Shown in pieces: positions 1 to 12,978 of a DNA stretch of 60,000 bases (position 1 is its first letter; each line of letters starts with the position of its first letter). A program made the translations under genes and the position numbers. The notes below the pieces were generated by a model that did not search any database, was not told the origin of the DNA, and saw only the letters and a list, made by a program, of their open reading frames with translations. The stretch covers positions 43,526,001-43,586,000 of the forward strand of contig CM060731.1 in the NCBI GenBank assembly GCA_030704615.1, given 5' to 3'. Source of the stretch: Takakia lepidozioides. Lineage: Eukaryota > Streptophyta > Takakiopsida > Takakiales > Takakiaceae.

Positions 1-3000
1 CACAGGGTATTTACCAAAACTCCAAAGAAAATTGCTTGCTTGATTTCATCCAACAGGAAAATCAACAACATTTCCAAGGCACTTGTCTCTTCATAATCAT
101 AGGGCCTCAATTCAATCCAAACCCAGTATGGATCCCTGGTAACCAGCCTCTCTTATTCCAGTCACAATTCTTTGGTTCAGATCGTAACAGAGATCACTCC
201 AGTCCAAAGATAGTTCGGCCATGTTCTTCACATAAGTGTATTCACAAACAGTGACTAGAATCAACTCTAAACTGCCCCTTTTCAAATCAGCACTTGTGAG
301 ACCTTAGTCATAGTATTTACACCATCGCTCTGTACAAAAGAGAGATCATAGCCCCTGCTGCTGCTGCAGACGAACAAAGGCCTGTGATGTCTACTCTAAC
401 ATCGACTTACAACTCTGTAAGCACAGCACCGGTTACAGCATCCGGTCCACCCAACCACCACGCCATGCTCAGTCTGATTTCCTGTCGAGAGCATATCTGC
501 TCTAGCCGCCAGTACAACATCATCCTCATCTTCTCCACTCTTGCCATCTCCAAGTCCACTTTTTTAAATCCCTAATCGTGGATCTGTTCGTGAACGCGAG
601 CCTGCTCCATTCGACCTGCAACTGTCAATTCGGCGGTCTTCTAGCAGTCACTTGCTTCGCCAAACTGGTCGACAGGTCTCGATCTTTGTTCAAGGCACCT
701 AACAGGTGCATTGGCGATCCGAAGACAATTCGAAACAGCATTGAAATTCGCCTGAGCACTATCCGCCATGAAACCTTTGCAATCCACCTCCTGTAGATTT
801 GAGAGCTGTGGGCAGGCTCCATTGGACCTAGTTTGATGTACCAGAGAGGCAATGAATGATTCCTTTGAACCTGCACATTGAAGACTAAGGAAGACGACTT
901 TGTGTGCGGCTTTTGTATATGAAGGTGCCTATCGATTACCTATGCTCTCAAGAATATGAGTCATGTTTAACGTTTCCAGTTTTGTCGTGGTTGCACCAGC
1001 TCTACATCCAGGAGGCCAGACCGATTTTGGCTTCCTCATCAGTACGACCAAGTCCATAAGACTATTGAGGAAAGTTTGCCCCAAATCCCCACAAGGACCA
1101 TAAGTCATGATCAGCTGCTGACCACGTCTGCCTTGGGTACAGAAGCTGAATGCTCTGATCCCCATTTCCACCATGATCTTGAAGGCTGAGTCTGAGGTGG
1201 TTTTGCTTTACAAAAACAGACAGACATATATTACAACATATAATTTGCAGTAACATACTTCATACTTAAAACCCGTTTAATGCATTAATGCACCCCATGT
1301 CAAAATCTGTGTGGGTAAACTACAACAACCGTACAAAGAAGAAGACTAAACTAAATATCAAAACTAGTGTGGAGATCAACAGCTTGGGTGAACTTAGGTG
1401 TCCCCTATTAAGAGGGCAGTAGAATAGTATGTCATTGATGCATTAGAAAGTGTTCCAAGTGTTGTCCAAGAATTAAAGCATAAATCACAGTGTATTTTGA
1501 TTCAGCCTGCTTGAACTGCACACGCCCTGGGCTGCTCTAAATTGTTAGACATCAATATTCAAAGTAGTAAGGCATCAAGAAGCTTGATACAGTGGTCAGC
1601 ATAAGTTTCTGCACATCTCAAAAATCACCATAACTAATTGATAAATTTGAATTTATGATTAAATTTGGAGAGTACACAGTTTCAGTTTCAAAATTTTCAA
1701 AATATATTAAGTCCTATTATTTTACTGGTAATAATTTCTACATAAAAATCAACTTTTTATACGTGTACATGATTTTAAAAAATCTTCTGTAAGGCGAATG
1801 CAAATCTTCACTAGAATCATATGCTAAAAATCCCATGAATTTTGGAGTTTTATTGAGTAAGATCTTACTGCTTGAAATTTGACCCCAAATTTTCGCTTTT
1901 TAAAAAATTTAACCCTAATTTCCAATACAAAATCATGAAAAATTTCAAAATCATGTCAATTAGGTATTTTCCTTTTTTCATGATTCATGGAGGCGATGAG
2001 GGTGCTAAAAGGTGGTTTGCCATGTTTGGCTTGTCTGAAGATTGTCTTTCTATGTTTCAAGTTTGTCAGCCTCATTTATGTGTTTTTTTACAGGATTTGA
2101 TGGTGCGTGTGGAGGCTGTGGTACCGTATGGGCAAGGGGAACTTGTCAATCCTATCCATCGCTTGGGCATAGTGGAGCATGAGGTTTGTGGTGGTTGTTA
2201 TCGTAGCTACTCCAATGACCAGACATTTAAGACTTGCAAGACATAATTAATATGTGGGTATTTGCTTTTTTGTATTATTTTTGGACATTCAAATCACTAA
2301 TGAAGTTAGCTCAGTAGTTCAAAAAGAAAATTCAAGTTTTATGCAAAAAGTTGCATCCTTTCTTAATTTTAGTTCACATGGGTTTGCAACTATTCCTAAA
2401 AAAGTTATTTCCCTTCACCAGACACCGGACAGGCTCATCAGACCCAACTAGTCACTAATATTTTCTTCTGAAACATGGAAAACACCAAATGAAACAAATA
2501 TCCTAATATCAAATCCACTGATTTAAGTAGATTCACTGAAACACTGAATTAGGTTCATCACTCATGTTCAAGTATGCAAAGAACGGAAGGCTAAAGGCTA
2601 AAAGCAACATCTAAGGTTGTTGGACCAAGGGGTGCAACAAATGTAGCCTCTTTTTTGGTTGTAGAGCTACTGTTGTATTTTTTTTCTTTCTCAGTTCTTT
2701 TTCTTTTCTCCTGTGAGGTTGCATTTGCAATTTTCATCTTTTTTTTCGTTTTTCACTCTCTTGAGCTCTTCCTTTGCTTTGAGCTTGTCTTCAGCTTCTT
2801 CATGCAATAAATGCTAATAAATGCTGATAACACTAGCATCATTCATGCATAAATGCTGATAGCACTTAGCATTCAAGCATTAAGCAACCATCGACAGAAC
2901 ACCAACTGATAAAATACTGATGTCACTCACTGTCAGGGCGGAGGACTCTCGTCCCAGTAATCGATGTTTCCTCAGCTGTAGTACTGTTCAAAAAGCCCCG

Positions 3001-3865
3001 GTACAATTTCTCCTGCATGAGCATAGCAACCTGCACATAGAATGAGTTGCAGAAAAATTCACGTTCGAAAGATAATGAAGAGAGCAGAATAAGGGCCGCC
3101 AAGAGAATGCATAGGCCAGTTCTTCAATTACTTCAAAGTTTTAAACTCTGGTAAGTTGTTTCATCTTAAAACACCTAACGATTACAAGGCAGTTCACCTG
3201 GCCCGTTCAGAAAGGGGCAGCCAGACAATGAGGTCATTCTTCCTCGATACTTAGCTTTTGTTCCTCTTTGTTGTCTGAGTCCGGAACAACAACAGAGGCC
3301 TTGAGGTTCCCTCCGATCGTAAAACAGACACCGTACAGTCGCCTCTAGTCTTCGTCTCCAACAAAAACGCCTCACAAGTCGCTACCAGAAAGCAAGCTAC
3401 GTAACCCGCTCTACCACCTCCAAGCTGCTACCAAAAAGCGCGCTAGCATCTTCAAGCTTCTCGACCTCGAATTCCATCCCCCGTAACAAAATACCACTCC
3501 CTCACTCCTTCGCTCCACCGACGCAACGACGCCGTTAAGATTACCTAGTGGCTGACTATTCCTTCATTGTAGCGCAGTGGATTAAAAAGCAGAATATTGG
3601 AGCCAGCTGTCTCACTGGTGGAATTCGCACATGCATATTCTGTATATGGAATACGCACCTACATTTCTTAGACCAATGAGGGCTTGGAACGTGGCAGACT
3701 TAGAGCCAACACGTTCTTGACAAACGTTTTTTATTTTCAACATGATGAGAAATTGATTATTAAAACAATCTCATATTGGAAAATTGATGCTACATATGCA
3801 GATAGTCCTTACTTTGCTAGATGTTTAGCAAGCTCTGCTGCCACGGCTGGATCCCCACCCCAAGT
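1..3865. other. Unassigned AT-rich DNA, no gene supported
   Basis: I see no recognisable gene here. Short open frames exist, for example about 80 codons on the minus strand at 929-1174 and 124 codons on the plus strand at 1872-2246, but none matches a family I know and none has a convincing chain of splice sites. The stretch 2640-2760 is T-rich. Around 3571-3640 there is a tRNA-like A-box sequence (GTAGCGCAGTGG) followed by a weak B-box-like segment, so a decayed SINE is possible. Confidence 0.4.
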
Positions 3866-4555
3866 TCAGATGTATGGTACAATTCGCGAAATTGCCAAAC
3901 GTTGATTTTTATTGTGTCTGAGGCATCGCACCTTAGTTTCATTCCCAAGCTCTTGAAATCCCTCCGGTTGTTTCATGAAGACTTCCTCCTCGCGTGTGTT
4001 CACATTAGAAATGGTCGAGCTCAATAATGGTTGGCACACTTTCGTATTAGAATTTTGGGGCATAGGAGTAGGTGGTACCAACTGACATGAGATTGAGGAC
4101 CCATCACTTGCAGAGGGCACAAAAGCTGCTGCATTTGAGACTTCGTTACAAGCTCGATCGGACATAGTAATCACTGGCAAGTGAAGAGGTGCCTGGTTCT
4201 CCTTATCTTTTGTAGCAGCCAGTGTCTTCGTTCCCTGGAAAATGAATGGAACACCTATGAGGAGATTATATTTAAGATTTGAAACATAAACTTATCTTTT
4301 TATTCAACCACTTGAATGTGATAAATCAAATGAAATTGACTCACCACACCCGGTTCACGTGGATTTCCTTCAATCGTCCTTAGAAAGAGAGGATGAGGGT
4401 GGGGTTCGTCTTCCTTCCATTTCGGTCTGTGCTCAAAGAATACTCTGAACGCATGAACCACATCTTTGATGTATACCGTAACTGGACGTCTCATTTTTTC
4501 AGGCTGGCACCTTCGAACACTCATCTTCCAATTCTTGGACAGTCTTTCAGTGTAC
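3866..4555 (-). CDS. Possible two-exon gene, 3' part, function unknown
   Basis: Two minus-strand blocks behave like neighbouring exons. The first runs 4555-4345, after an acceptor ending in GCAG and before a GTGAGT donor. The second starts at 4234 after a CCAG acceptor and stays open to a stop at 3866-3868. The first ends on a complete codon and the second opens in phase 0, so the frame continues across the 110-base intron. The first block is basic and aromatic (...PVTVYIKDVVHAFRVFFEH...); the second is Ser/Thr/Asn-rich. I do not recognise the protein. It could also be part of an old transposon gene, or the second block could be spliced further near 3930. Upstream exons, if any, were not found. 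Confidence 0.4.
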
Positions 4556-4901
4556 CTGCATAACATTCATTAACTCACTCAACTTACAACCCTATAGTAA
4601 ACAACAATGAAAAACTAGTGTATGACAACATATTATAGAGTTAGATCGTTCAGCTCGATTCCTTACTGACCGGAAACGCCAGTGCCCGGACGGTTCCAGA
4701 GTACAAAATTTTCAAGAAGTGCATGAAGAGAGGACTGCGAAGCGGAGAAAGAACCTGCTCGGTTGGTGTCCGGTGAGCTGCCCGGTTATTAGAGGTGTCT
4801 GGTTATCGGCATACCAACGATATATTGACGTCATGCTATGTTCATTCTGGATCAGTTGCTAGTTCTGGGAAATTGAGGACCATTGTTGTCACTGTGGTGC
4901 A

Positions 4902-7083
4902 GTGACAACAACCCCAATTGAGGAGGAAATAAATAGTTACCCACCACATTTTTATGAGGAAAGGGAAGGAGAGATTAATATCCTAGAGGAACCAGCCATT
5001 GTAAGTCTACAGGATGAAATAGTAACTGGTTGGACAATCACAGCTGATGAGCAGGTGAGGGAAGTGAATGTGGGAACTGAGAATGAACCAAGGATGGTGA
5101 AGGTAGGGGCGGATATAGAGCCAGAATTCTTTGAGGAAGCAAAGAGTCTGTTCATTAAATACAAAGATGTATTTGCTTGGAGCTATGAGGATCTGAAGGG
5201 GATACCACCTGAGATCTGTCAACATAAGATTGAACTGGAACCAGGATCAATACCAGTTAAACAGGCGAGATACAGGATGAATCCCAACTATGCAGAGAAG
5301 AGATCAAAAAGTTGGCTGAAGCTAAATTTATATACCCGACAGAGTACACAATTTGGTTGTCACCCATTGTGATAGTCCCCAAGAAAAATGGCAAACTAAG
5401 AGTTTATGTGAACTACAAGAAGCTGAATGCTTGTACGAGGAAGGATCCTTTTCCTCTACCATTCACAGAAGCAGTATTGGACACTGTGGCAGGCCATGAA
5501 ATGTATTCATTCATGGATGGCTTCAGTGGTTATAATCAAGTACAGGTGGCAGAGGAAGATCAAGGAAAAACAGCTTCCATCACGGACTGGGGTGCTTATG
5601 CATACAAAGTCATGCCTTTTGGACTTTGTAATGCACCAGCAACTTTCCAAAGAGTTATAAGTGAATCTTTTCAGGAGTACCTTGATGATTTCATGCAGGT
5701 GTTCTTGGATGATTTCAGTGTGTATAGCTCTAAGAGTGAGCACTTGCATAATTGGAGTTGTGCTTGGCCAGATGTAGGATGAGAGGTCTGGGCCTGAATC
5801 CAGAGAAATGTACTTTCTGTGTGAACTCAGGGGTACTTTTGGGACACATAGTGTGTAAAAGGGACTTCTAGTGGATCCCAGAAAGACGGAGGCCATTAAA
5901 GCCTCCCCACCTCCAGTAAATGCTAAGAGTCTAAGGAGATTCCTGGGACAAACCAGCTACTACAGAAGATTTGTCAGACGGTATGCACAGATGGCAGCAC
6001 CTTTGAGCAAACTTTTAAAAAAAAGACGCAGTGTTTGCATGGACAGATGAATGTCAACAGGCTTTTGAGGAACTGACATTGTCAATGACAACTACACCTG
6101 TATTGATTAATCCTCACTGGCAGGAAATGTTCCATGTTCCATGTTCAGGAGAAGCATTGGGAGCGGTGCTAGCCCAAAATGTTACATGAAGGATAGATTC
6201 ACATGTGTACTATGCTAGCCGATTAATGAACAATGCTGAAAGAAATTATAGCACAACAGAAAGAGAAGCATTGGCAATGATCTATGCAGTGAAGAAATTC
6301 AGGCATTACTTGTTGGGCAAGAAGTTTATGTTCTATGTGGATCACCAGGCTCTGATATACCTGGTAAACAAACCTCTGATAAGCGGAAGAATAGCAAGAC
6401 GGTTAATAATCTTGCACGAGTTTGAGTTCGAGGTTGTTTACAAACCTGGGAGACTGCATCTTGTGGCGGACCACTTGTCACGGTTATCAACAGGTGAACC
6501 AGCCACAGGAGTAGATGATCAATTACCAGATGTGAGCTTATTTGCCGTGGAGGTGCACGGAAGTGCAGATGATTGGTTAGATTGGCAATGGCCAATCAGA
6601 TACTATCTTACTCATGGTCAATGTCCACCAAGTTATGGGAAGGAGCAGAGAAAGAGAATTGCTATCAAGGCTTTACCTTACACTATGGTAGGAAGCAGAA
6701 TGTATAAGCTAGGACCAGATGGAGTGCTGAAGCGATGCTTATACCACCATGAAGTTGATAAAGTTTTGGAAGAAGTTCATAAAGGAGTGGCAGGGGGCCA
6801 TTTTGGAGAAGAGACTACCAGTAGGAAGATACTACTTGCCGGTTACTGGTGGCCTACCTTGTTCAAAGATGTGCACAAGTATTGTAAAACTTGTGATGAG
6901 TGTCAGAGGCTAGGACCATTGCAGAGGTCTGGGAAGATGGCTTTGCATCCTACAATGCCTACTGAACCATTTCAGAAATGGGGACTGGACTTTGTTGGAC
7001 CAATAAACCCACCAGCCAAGAATACACAGAACAAGTATATAATCACAGCTACTGATTATACTACGAAGTACCCCCCCCCCTAA
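4902..7083 (+). pseudogene. Ty3/gypsy pol fragment (RT, RNase H, start of integrase), broken
   Basis: Degraded polyprotein of a gypsy element, different from the A/B family further on. The first block (4902-5372) is the pre-RT region with the FAWSYEDLKGI motif common in Tat/Athila-like plant gypsy elements. RT follows in another frame (5312-5782), with MDGFSGYNQ, PFGLCNAPATF and the catalytic FLDDF. After further frame changes the RNase H region and the integrase zinc-binding domain read openly from 6205 to 7083, with [10 protein letters not shown], an H-x-H/C-x2-C pattern ([11 protein letters not shown]) and the first catalytic Asp in LDFVGP. The frame then runs into a C-tract at about 7070-7080 and the integrase core is missing. 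No LTRs or target duplication were found. It has frameshifts, an internal stop and a 3' truncation, so it is a relic. Confidence 0.85.
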
Positions 7084-7369
7084 AGTGCGCTGCTGTCACC
7101 CCTAAGGCTCCTGTTGGTCTCAATCTGTGCAAAAATTAAGGGTACCCCACAGATCCCGTAAAAGTGCCTAAGTCCCAGACAGTCCTCTAACACCCTCCAC
7201 CCCACAAAGTTAGCAATGATGGAAAATAAGGTCAACCGGGCAACGAGCAAGGTCGGCAGTTCGTGAACGCATACAAACCTTGGCCCAACATGCCAAGAAA
7301 AGTTTGGCATCCAATGGCGTGTCCTTGAGGAGGGGTAAAAATTAACCCCCTTTCATTTATGGGCCATTA

Positions 7370-7540
7370 GGCACACAAGTGGGAACCAGACCAACTGGTC
7401 ACGAACAATCCACACACCAGGTAGGGCAGCGGGTTTGAACCCCGAACCACCAGGGCGAGACACTGTGCACTTGATCGGGACTGGGAACAATGAGGGGACA
7501 AAGGGAACAGGGAAGACAGAGACGACTTGTTCCATTGCAT
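7370..7540 (-). repeat. Possible tRNA-derived SINE fragment
   Basis: On the minus strand a B-box-like promoter sequence (GGGGTTCAAACCCG) lies in a stretch resembling the 5' part of a tRNA-derived SINE. The A box is not clear and no poly(A) end or target duplication was identified, so this is tentative. Confidence 0.3.
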
Positions 7541-7639
7541 GTCAATTGGATGATTCTTGACATGTGATTCTTGACACAAGGCAATTGTGAACAATTATAC
7601 CATTGATATGGGAAGAACTTGAGAGGGGGATAAAATGTA

Positions 7640-7770
7640 ATTGGTTTCGACTACGAAGTTGCAACTTGCAGGTAATGGGCACATACCACCTCAGAAGTGG
7701 TTGTGGGTTCAAACCACCATTTGGTGTCGCAAAGGTGTCCACATTCCTGCCAGAACGCAGTAGCCATTTC
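7640..7770 (+). repeat. tRNA-derived SINE, copy 1
   Basis: This segment contains a clear B box (GGGTTCAAACC inside a short palindrome, about 7685-7700). It is similar over roughly 100 bases to the minus strand at 22145-21950, sharing the order ATGGGCA..TACCACCT..AGTGGTTGT....TTGGTGTC.CA. Two dispersed copies with pol III box elements fit a tRNA-derived SINE. The A box is degenerate in this copy, and the ends are approximate. Confidence 0.5.
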
Positions 7771-10011
7771 GGATCTTGAGGGGGTATGGGTGCTGCTCCA
7801 GGATTAGGGGCTGGCTAGGTCCTGGATGGGCGGCTGGCACCGCCGGTGGATTTTTTAGCACGTTGCTACTGGTGGCCCCATCAGTAGAGGTGTTGATATG
7901 CGCTCCTCCTCCACCTGGGGGTATGTTAGTAGCGATATTTTGCCCTGGAGGCTGGCCTCCTGTTCTTGCTGTGTCGTGAGGCCATGTCGTGCCCGAATCA
8001 CATGTATCGACGCCAGATGGGACTCATTGTCCCGAAAGCAGACGACATCATTGTCTTCCTAGATGTTTACAGGGATAATCCTCGACTTGTCCAGCTGAGA
8101 GCAATGGAGTTTCTTCCAGGATTGCACGATTCTCCTGGACCCTGGCTGTGGAGCAGGTGGTTCTTGCGCATCATGGACCTGGACTGTCCGCTTGACTGGG
8201 AGCCGAACAGATCACGCACAATGTTGTTGTATCGTTGGAACTGTTGCAAGTGGACGTAGGATGAGTGCATAGGTGAAAACTTCACGCATGGACGGACTGG
8301 CTCGGAAAGTGGGGACATTCTCTTCAGTTATGAGGATGAGGAGGAGGGGAACACAGGGCCCACTGAACCAAAATTCAACATTCAAGAATGCTACAAAGGT
8401 TTACACACTTATGTGAAACATCAATCAGTTCTTTTCTCTTTAAAAAATAAAATAAAAAAAGGGGACAGAGGCCCTGTTCGTCAAATTAAATAATAATAAA
8501 GAGTCACAATTGGTGGGAAAAATAACCACCATGAAGGCCGTGCAGGCTTACCGAGGGGGAACATCCCCGTGGCCATAACATACCAGCTACACAGAGTCAC
8601 AAGAAATAGAGCACTAGGAGGCTAAGAGGCCAATAGAGATCAAGACATAGAGATCAAAAGAGTGAGAGTGGTCAAAAGAGATCAAGAGAGTGAGTCAGGA
8701 TGCAGCGGGGGGGAACCGAGAGCAGAGAAGCCAGGGGATACAGAGGAGCCAGGGGATGATTCCCAATCTAATGGGTTGTGTGCATTGTTGATGTTTCATA
8801 ACCTAAACTCCAATGATGAAACCTGCAATATGGACCAACTGGAGCTGTGACATGTAAGGCATGTCATAGCGTTTAGGTTTGTTGATGTCATATATGTGTG
8901 CTTAGAGACCAGAAGACAATAGAGACAAGAAGCATGGGAAATAATGAGAATGATTTGAGTAGTGATACCTTGACACAAAACTGATAAGTAAAAACCCAAA
9001 GATGAGCTACCTAACAGTGCCTTGCATGGACTGATGGCAACATGAATGGCTTTGCAGTATTCTTTTGCTTGACAAATAAAACCCAGAGAGGCACTCAGTG
9101 AATCTGCTTCATGAGGTTCAGCTGTAAAATAGCTAATGGGGGGCTGCAGCCATGCGAAACAATATAGCTGTGACATAAGCAACCTTGGCACAAAGTTGAA
9201 AGCAAAACCCAGAGATGAACTTAACAGCATCTTGTATGGACTGATAGCAACCTGAATTAGGAAGTTAATTAGTGAGAAAGAGAGATATTGCATTATGGGG
9301 GATATCAGAGATCTGGTTGACAAATGGATACCAAGAGATATTCAGCAGGTTCATTGCATAGGGTGGCAGTAAAATGAACCCAAGGAAGTGGGTGTTTGCA
9401 AGTGAAAAACCAGAGGTTGTGCCCTTTATCATGCTGAACTTGATAAGCAAAAGCAAGAGAGAGACATTTCAGTAAACCAGATGCATAAAGACCAGCTGCT
9501 TGAATAGCAAATGTGTGGGTGTAAAATAATCCATTGGATTTGCTTTGTATATACATGGTAATGTTGACGATAAATATAAGACAATGAGACAAAGATAAAA
9601 GAATTGTTGTCTATTATTAATATACAACACATAACAAACCATGTCAATTAATTTTAAAAATATAGATATGAGCGCAAATGACTCATATAAATGAATAAAT
9701 CAGATAGGTCGTCAAATATGATTGGGACATTGAACTCTACCACTGTGACAATATGTCTCAACACAACTGATCCTATACAGATTAAAATTAATAACCTAAT
9801 TTGTAGCCAATGATTATGTAGACTTTAGTTGATATAGATCCCAAACAAAATATAAGTCTTCAATCTGTCATAAGAATATAATTTCAACATATTAGTGTCA
9901 TCCAAATATATTATCTATTGACAAGATTTACATTATCTTTGAATCATCTTTATAGTCTTTATCCATATGTATTTGATCTTATTTCCAAACACAATAATAA
10001 TTGGATACATT

Positions 10012-10387
10012 AAAGTTATCCGTTAAGTCTAGGGAATGCAAGATGAGTTAGGCCAGTTTGGAAACAGGGTGAACTTCTATGAAGCGGGCCCACAAAGTAC
10101 AAGCGAAATAAATACAGGACCAAACTCAAAATAGCAGGAAAAACCAGTGCAAATGTGTTTGATCCGGTCTTCCTCTGTGCGACGCCCCGCCATGGGACAC
10201 GCTGACGCGGGCCCAAGCTCCCATCATGTTGACCCTCCCCATATGTCCAACTGGCAAAATAGAGGCAACTTTGTTCCACTCGTGCCCAGTTTATTGGACT
10301 TAAATGGATAGGCTCAAACTGCCCACCAAAGCTGCATGTGGGGATGGATCAGAGGGTCAAAGAGGGCGGGACTTGACGGATAACTTT
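10012..10387. mobile_element. MITE with 18-bp terminal inverted repeats
   Basis: The 376-bp segment is bounded by inverted repeats AAAGTTATCCGTTAAGTC (10012-10029) and its complement at 10370-10387, with one mismatch. The flanks are ATT on both sides, which could be a 3-bp target duplication. The interior is more GC-rich than its surroundings and has no transposase. It lies about 0.5 kb past the stop of the flippase gene. The superfamily is uncertain; PIF/Harbinger-like is possible. Confidence 0.65.
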
Positions 10388-10906
10388 ATTGTTATACATG
10401 AGTTGTAAACATATTTTGTTTTTTATATTATTCTCTGAAAATATAGTTATTTTGACATCAAATATATATAAAAGTATCATTATATGTATAGACTGAAAAC
10501 CATCAAGACCATTTTTAATTGTCTTGAAGTAATTATGTAAGATACATCAAGCTTTTTAATATTTTATAGCTTTAGCCATGCATTCTTATGAAAGTACCTT
10601 GATTTATATATATATATAACGCTACATGAATATTGGATTGAGATAACTCACATGTTTCACTTGTTTTTATAGTTGGATGTTGCTTTAAAACAAAATTCTC
10701 GTCAACATGAGCTATAAATGAGACTGGACATAAATCCACTGTGGGTTTTAATCTTATATCCTTGGTGTATATGTACATGTGTAATTTCGTAAACTCGATA
10801 TTTCATGAACAATATTACTCATACTGCATTATGTTGCATGCATCAAGTTTGTACATGTATATTAACTCTAATTATCCATACGTGACAAATCACGAGACTT
10901 GATATT

Positions 10907-12978
10907 TTAATCATATTCTATGAGCTTCGTTTGTCTTGTAACATTTTTAGATAAAATATTAAAAGCATCAACTGGTCTCAAATTATTTATAATTGTTTGT
11001 TGGTCCATAATAAAATCGATATTTTTTGTGACATATGCTTCCGATATATTATGTGAATCTGTGATTTGTGGTCGACTTTGATGAGCAGATGATACACTAG
11101 ATGGAGTCTCATGTAACCTTACATTTATAAGAGAACTTTCATGTATAGGACTATTAAGGCTTGGAAAAGTTGCAACATCCTGATAATTACTTGGCTCATT
11201 CATAGTATGAGAAACAACATCATACTGTTTCATTAACCCTTGATTTGAATAGTCTCCAAATGCAGATTGATTAGGGTGGTCAATTTCATTGTGCACATAA
11301 TCATGTACTATACTACCATCTGTTGGATGCATAGATTGGTTGGAGTCGATTAATTTTCTGGAAGGATTGGCAATATGTCCGGATGCACTTCGTTGTAATT
11401 GACGATGATTGTACTGACGTCTAGAGGTACTTGGCTCTTTGGACTGATCTTTAATACTTGATTTTTTAATGTCTTGTGGCTTTGGATCTGCTATGTTTTC
11501 TTGCAAAGTATTATCTGACTGTAAAGAATGTTGTGTATGTTGATAACCTTGGTTATCAATACCTAGTCCATATTTGTTTTGTTCTGTAGTATAAATAGTA
11601 TTTCCAAGAGCTCCATATGATTCTTTAGCATATTCTGTGTTATACTCATGATTGTTAAGCTCTCTTGTGGATTGCACTTTATTATGAAGATTATTTATAT
11701 CCCCTCGTTGGAATTGTGGTGTATTTGATCCTTGCGTGAAACCTCTTTCATAACTCGGCATTTGTGCATATTGCACTGGAGAATACTGATCAATATTTGA
11801 TTTCGGTGTTTTTTGAACATGATACTCCTGATTTTTGGGTATCCCCAGTTGTTGTATTGGAGAGATATGATCAGTAATTAATTTTTGATTTAATGGACGT
11901 TGTGCAAGACGATCGTAATAATTGGGTCCTCCAGTAAGTTGTGTTAAATGGTCATAAGTACTTTTTTGTCGTATCGGATTTTCAAATCCATGAAAATTTT
12001 GTTGTGATGCATCATTGAGTGTATTTCTATTAAAGTTTGATTGTTTTGAAGAAGAGTCATGATGTTGAGAACGATTTTGTAAATCTTGAATAGAATGTGA
12101 ATAATTCTGAGAATTTAAATGATGACCATGTGGCGCGGGATCAAAAAAGTCAGAAGCTTCCACATCATAACCACCACCATCGAAAATAGTTGCTTGGTTT
12201 GCAGAAAGTTTAAACTTGCCAAAATCACTTGATATATTTTGTTGAGGACTAGAATATTCAGGCAAGTTATCTACCCCGAAATAATGATGAAAGTCTGTTG
12301 AACTAGGTTCCCGTGGACTTGGCCAATATGAAGGATATCTTGTTGTAATTGGATGTCTTTCAGCATTATAAGATTCATACATATACGGATCATAGTCAGT
12401 AGTGCTTGGTTGTTTTTTAATTTCCAAATAATGCTCTGAAGTTGTGGGTGACGGTTTTTGAGTATTGGCAACATATTCAAGATAATTGGGTACCCTCTCA
12501 TTAGAATGCCCTCTTACTTGATTTGACGTAGTAGCAGCTGCTCCAGCATGTTGTTTCCGATTGGTATTATACTTGGAACCATGCACATTTGTAGGCTTTT
12601 TTTGGATCTTAGTTTTTCCAGAATGTTTTGTTGGCCTATTTTTTAAAGTAGTAGATGAAGAGTTTGTCACGCTATCAGATTCATTTGAACTTGTACTACC
12701 AGGGCTTGATTTTAGTTGTATTTGATTTAAGGATGGTGGGACTGGGGACAAAGTGGATGACCATCTTGCATTGAAATTACTCCAAGCCGAGTTAAGTTTT
12801 TTCCTTGTTTGAACAGCTGATATCGGTTTGATCTGGTGATTATCCACCAAGGATGATATTAAGGGCATATCTAGTTGAGGAGATGATGTTGTATTGACCT
12901 CATTAGAAGATGTTGTCCCAGGATTGACTAATGATGTTATTTTTGTCATATCATCAATATCAAGAAATCGAGAGCTAC
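10907..12978 (-). other. Exon 20 of the flippase gene: 690-residue low-complexity tail
   Basis: The single last exon starts after a TTATCAG acceptor, completes a split Arg codon (C|GT) from the previous exon, and runs open for 2,072 bases to a TAA. The protein is rich in Gln, Asn, Ser, His, Tyr and Pro and has no membrane segment or known domain, so it looks intrinsically disordered and prion-like. P4-ATPases usually end within about 100-200 residues after the last membrane helix. A cytosolic regulatory or protein-binding role is inference. Confidence 0.8.

Larger units (their letters stand above)
7084..10906. other. Intergenic DNA between gypsy relic and flippase gene
   Basis: No gene supported. 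It contains SINE-like sequence (about 7370-7540 minus, 7640-7770 plus), a MITE at 10012-10387 and a diverged direct repeat: a block of about 80 bases near 8965-9045 recurs near 9180-9255 (both end in a 'GGACTGAT.GCAAC.TGAAT'-like segment). The open frames at 7776-8318 and 8796-9323 match nothing I know and lack convincing splice sites. Confidence 0.5.
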
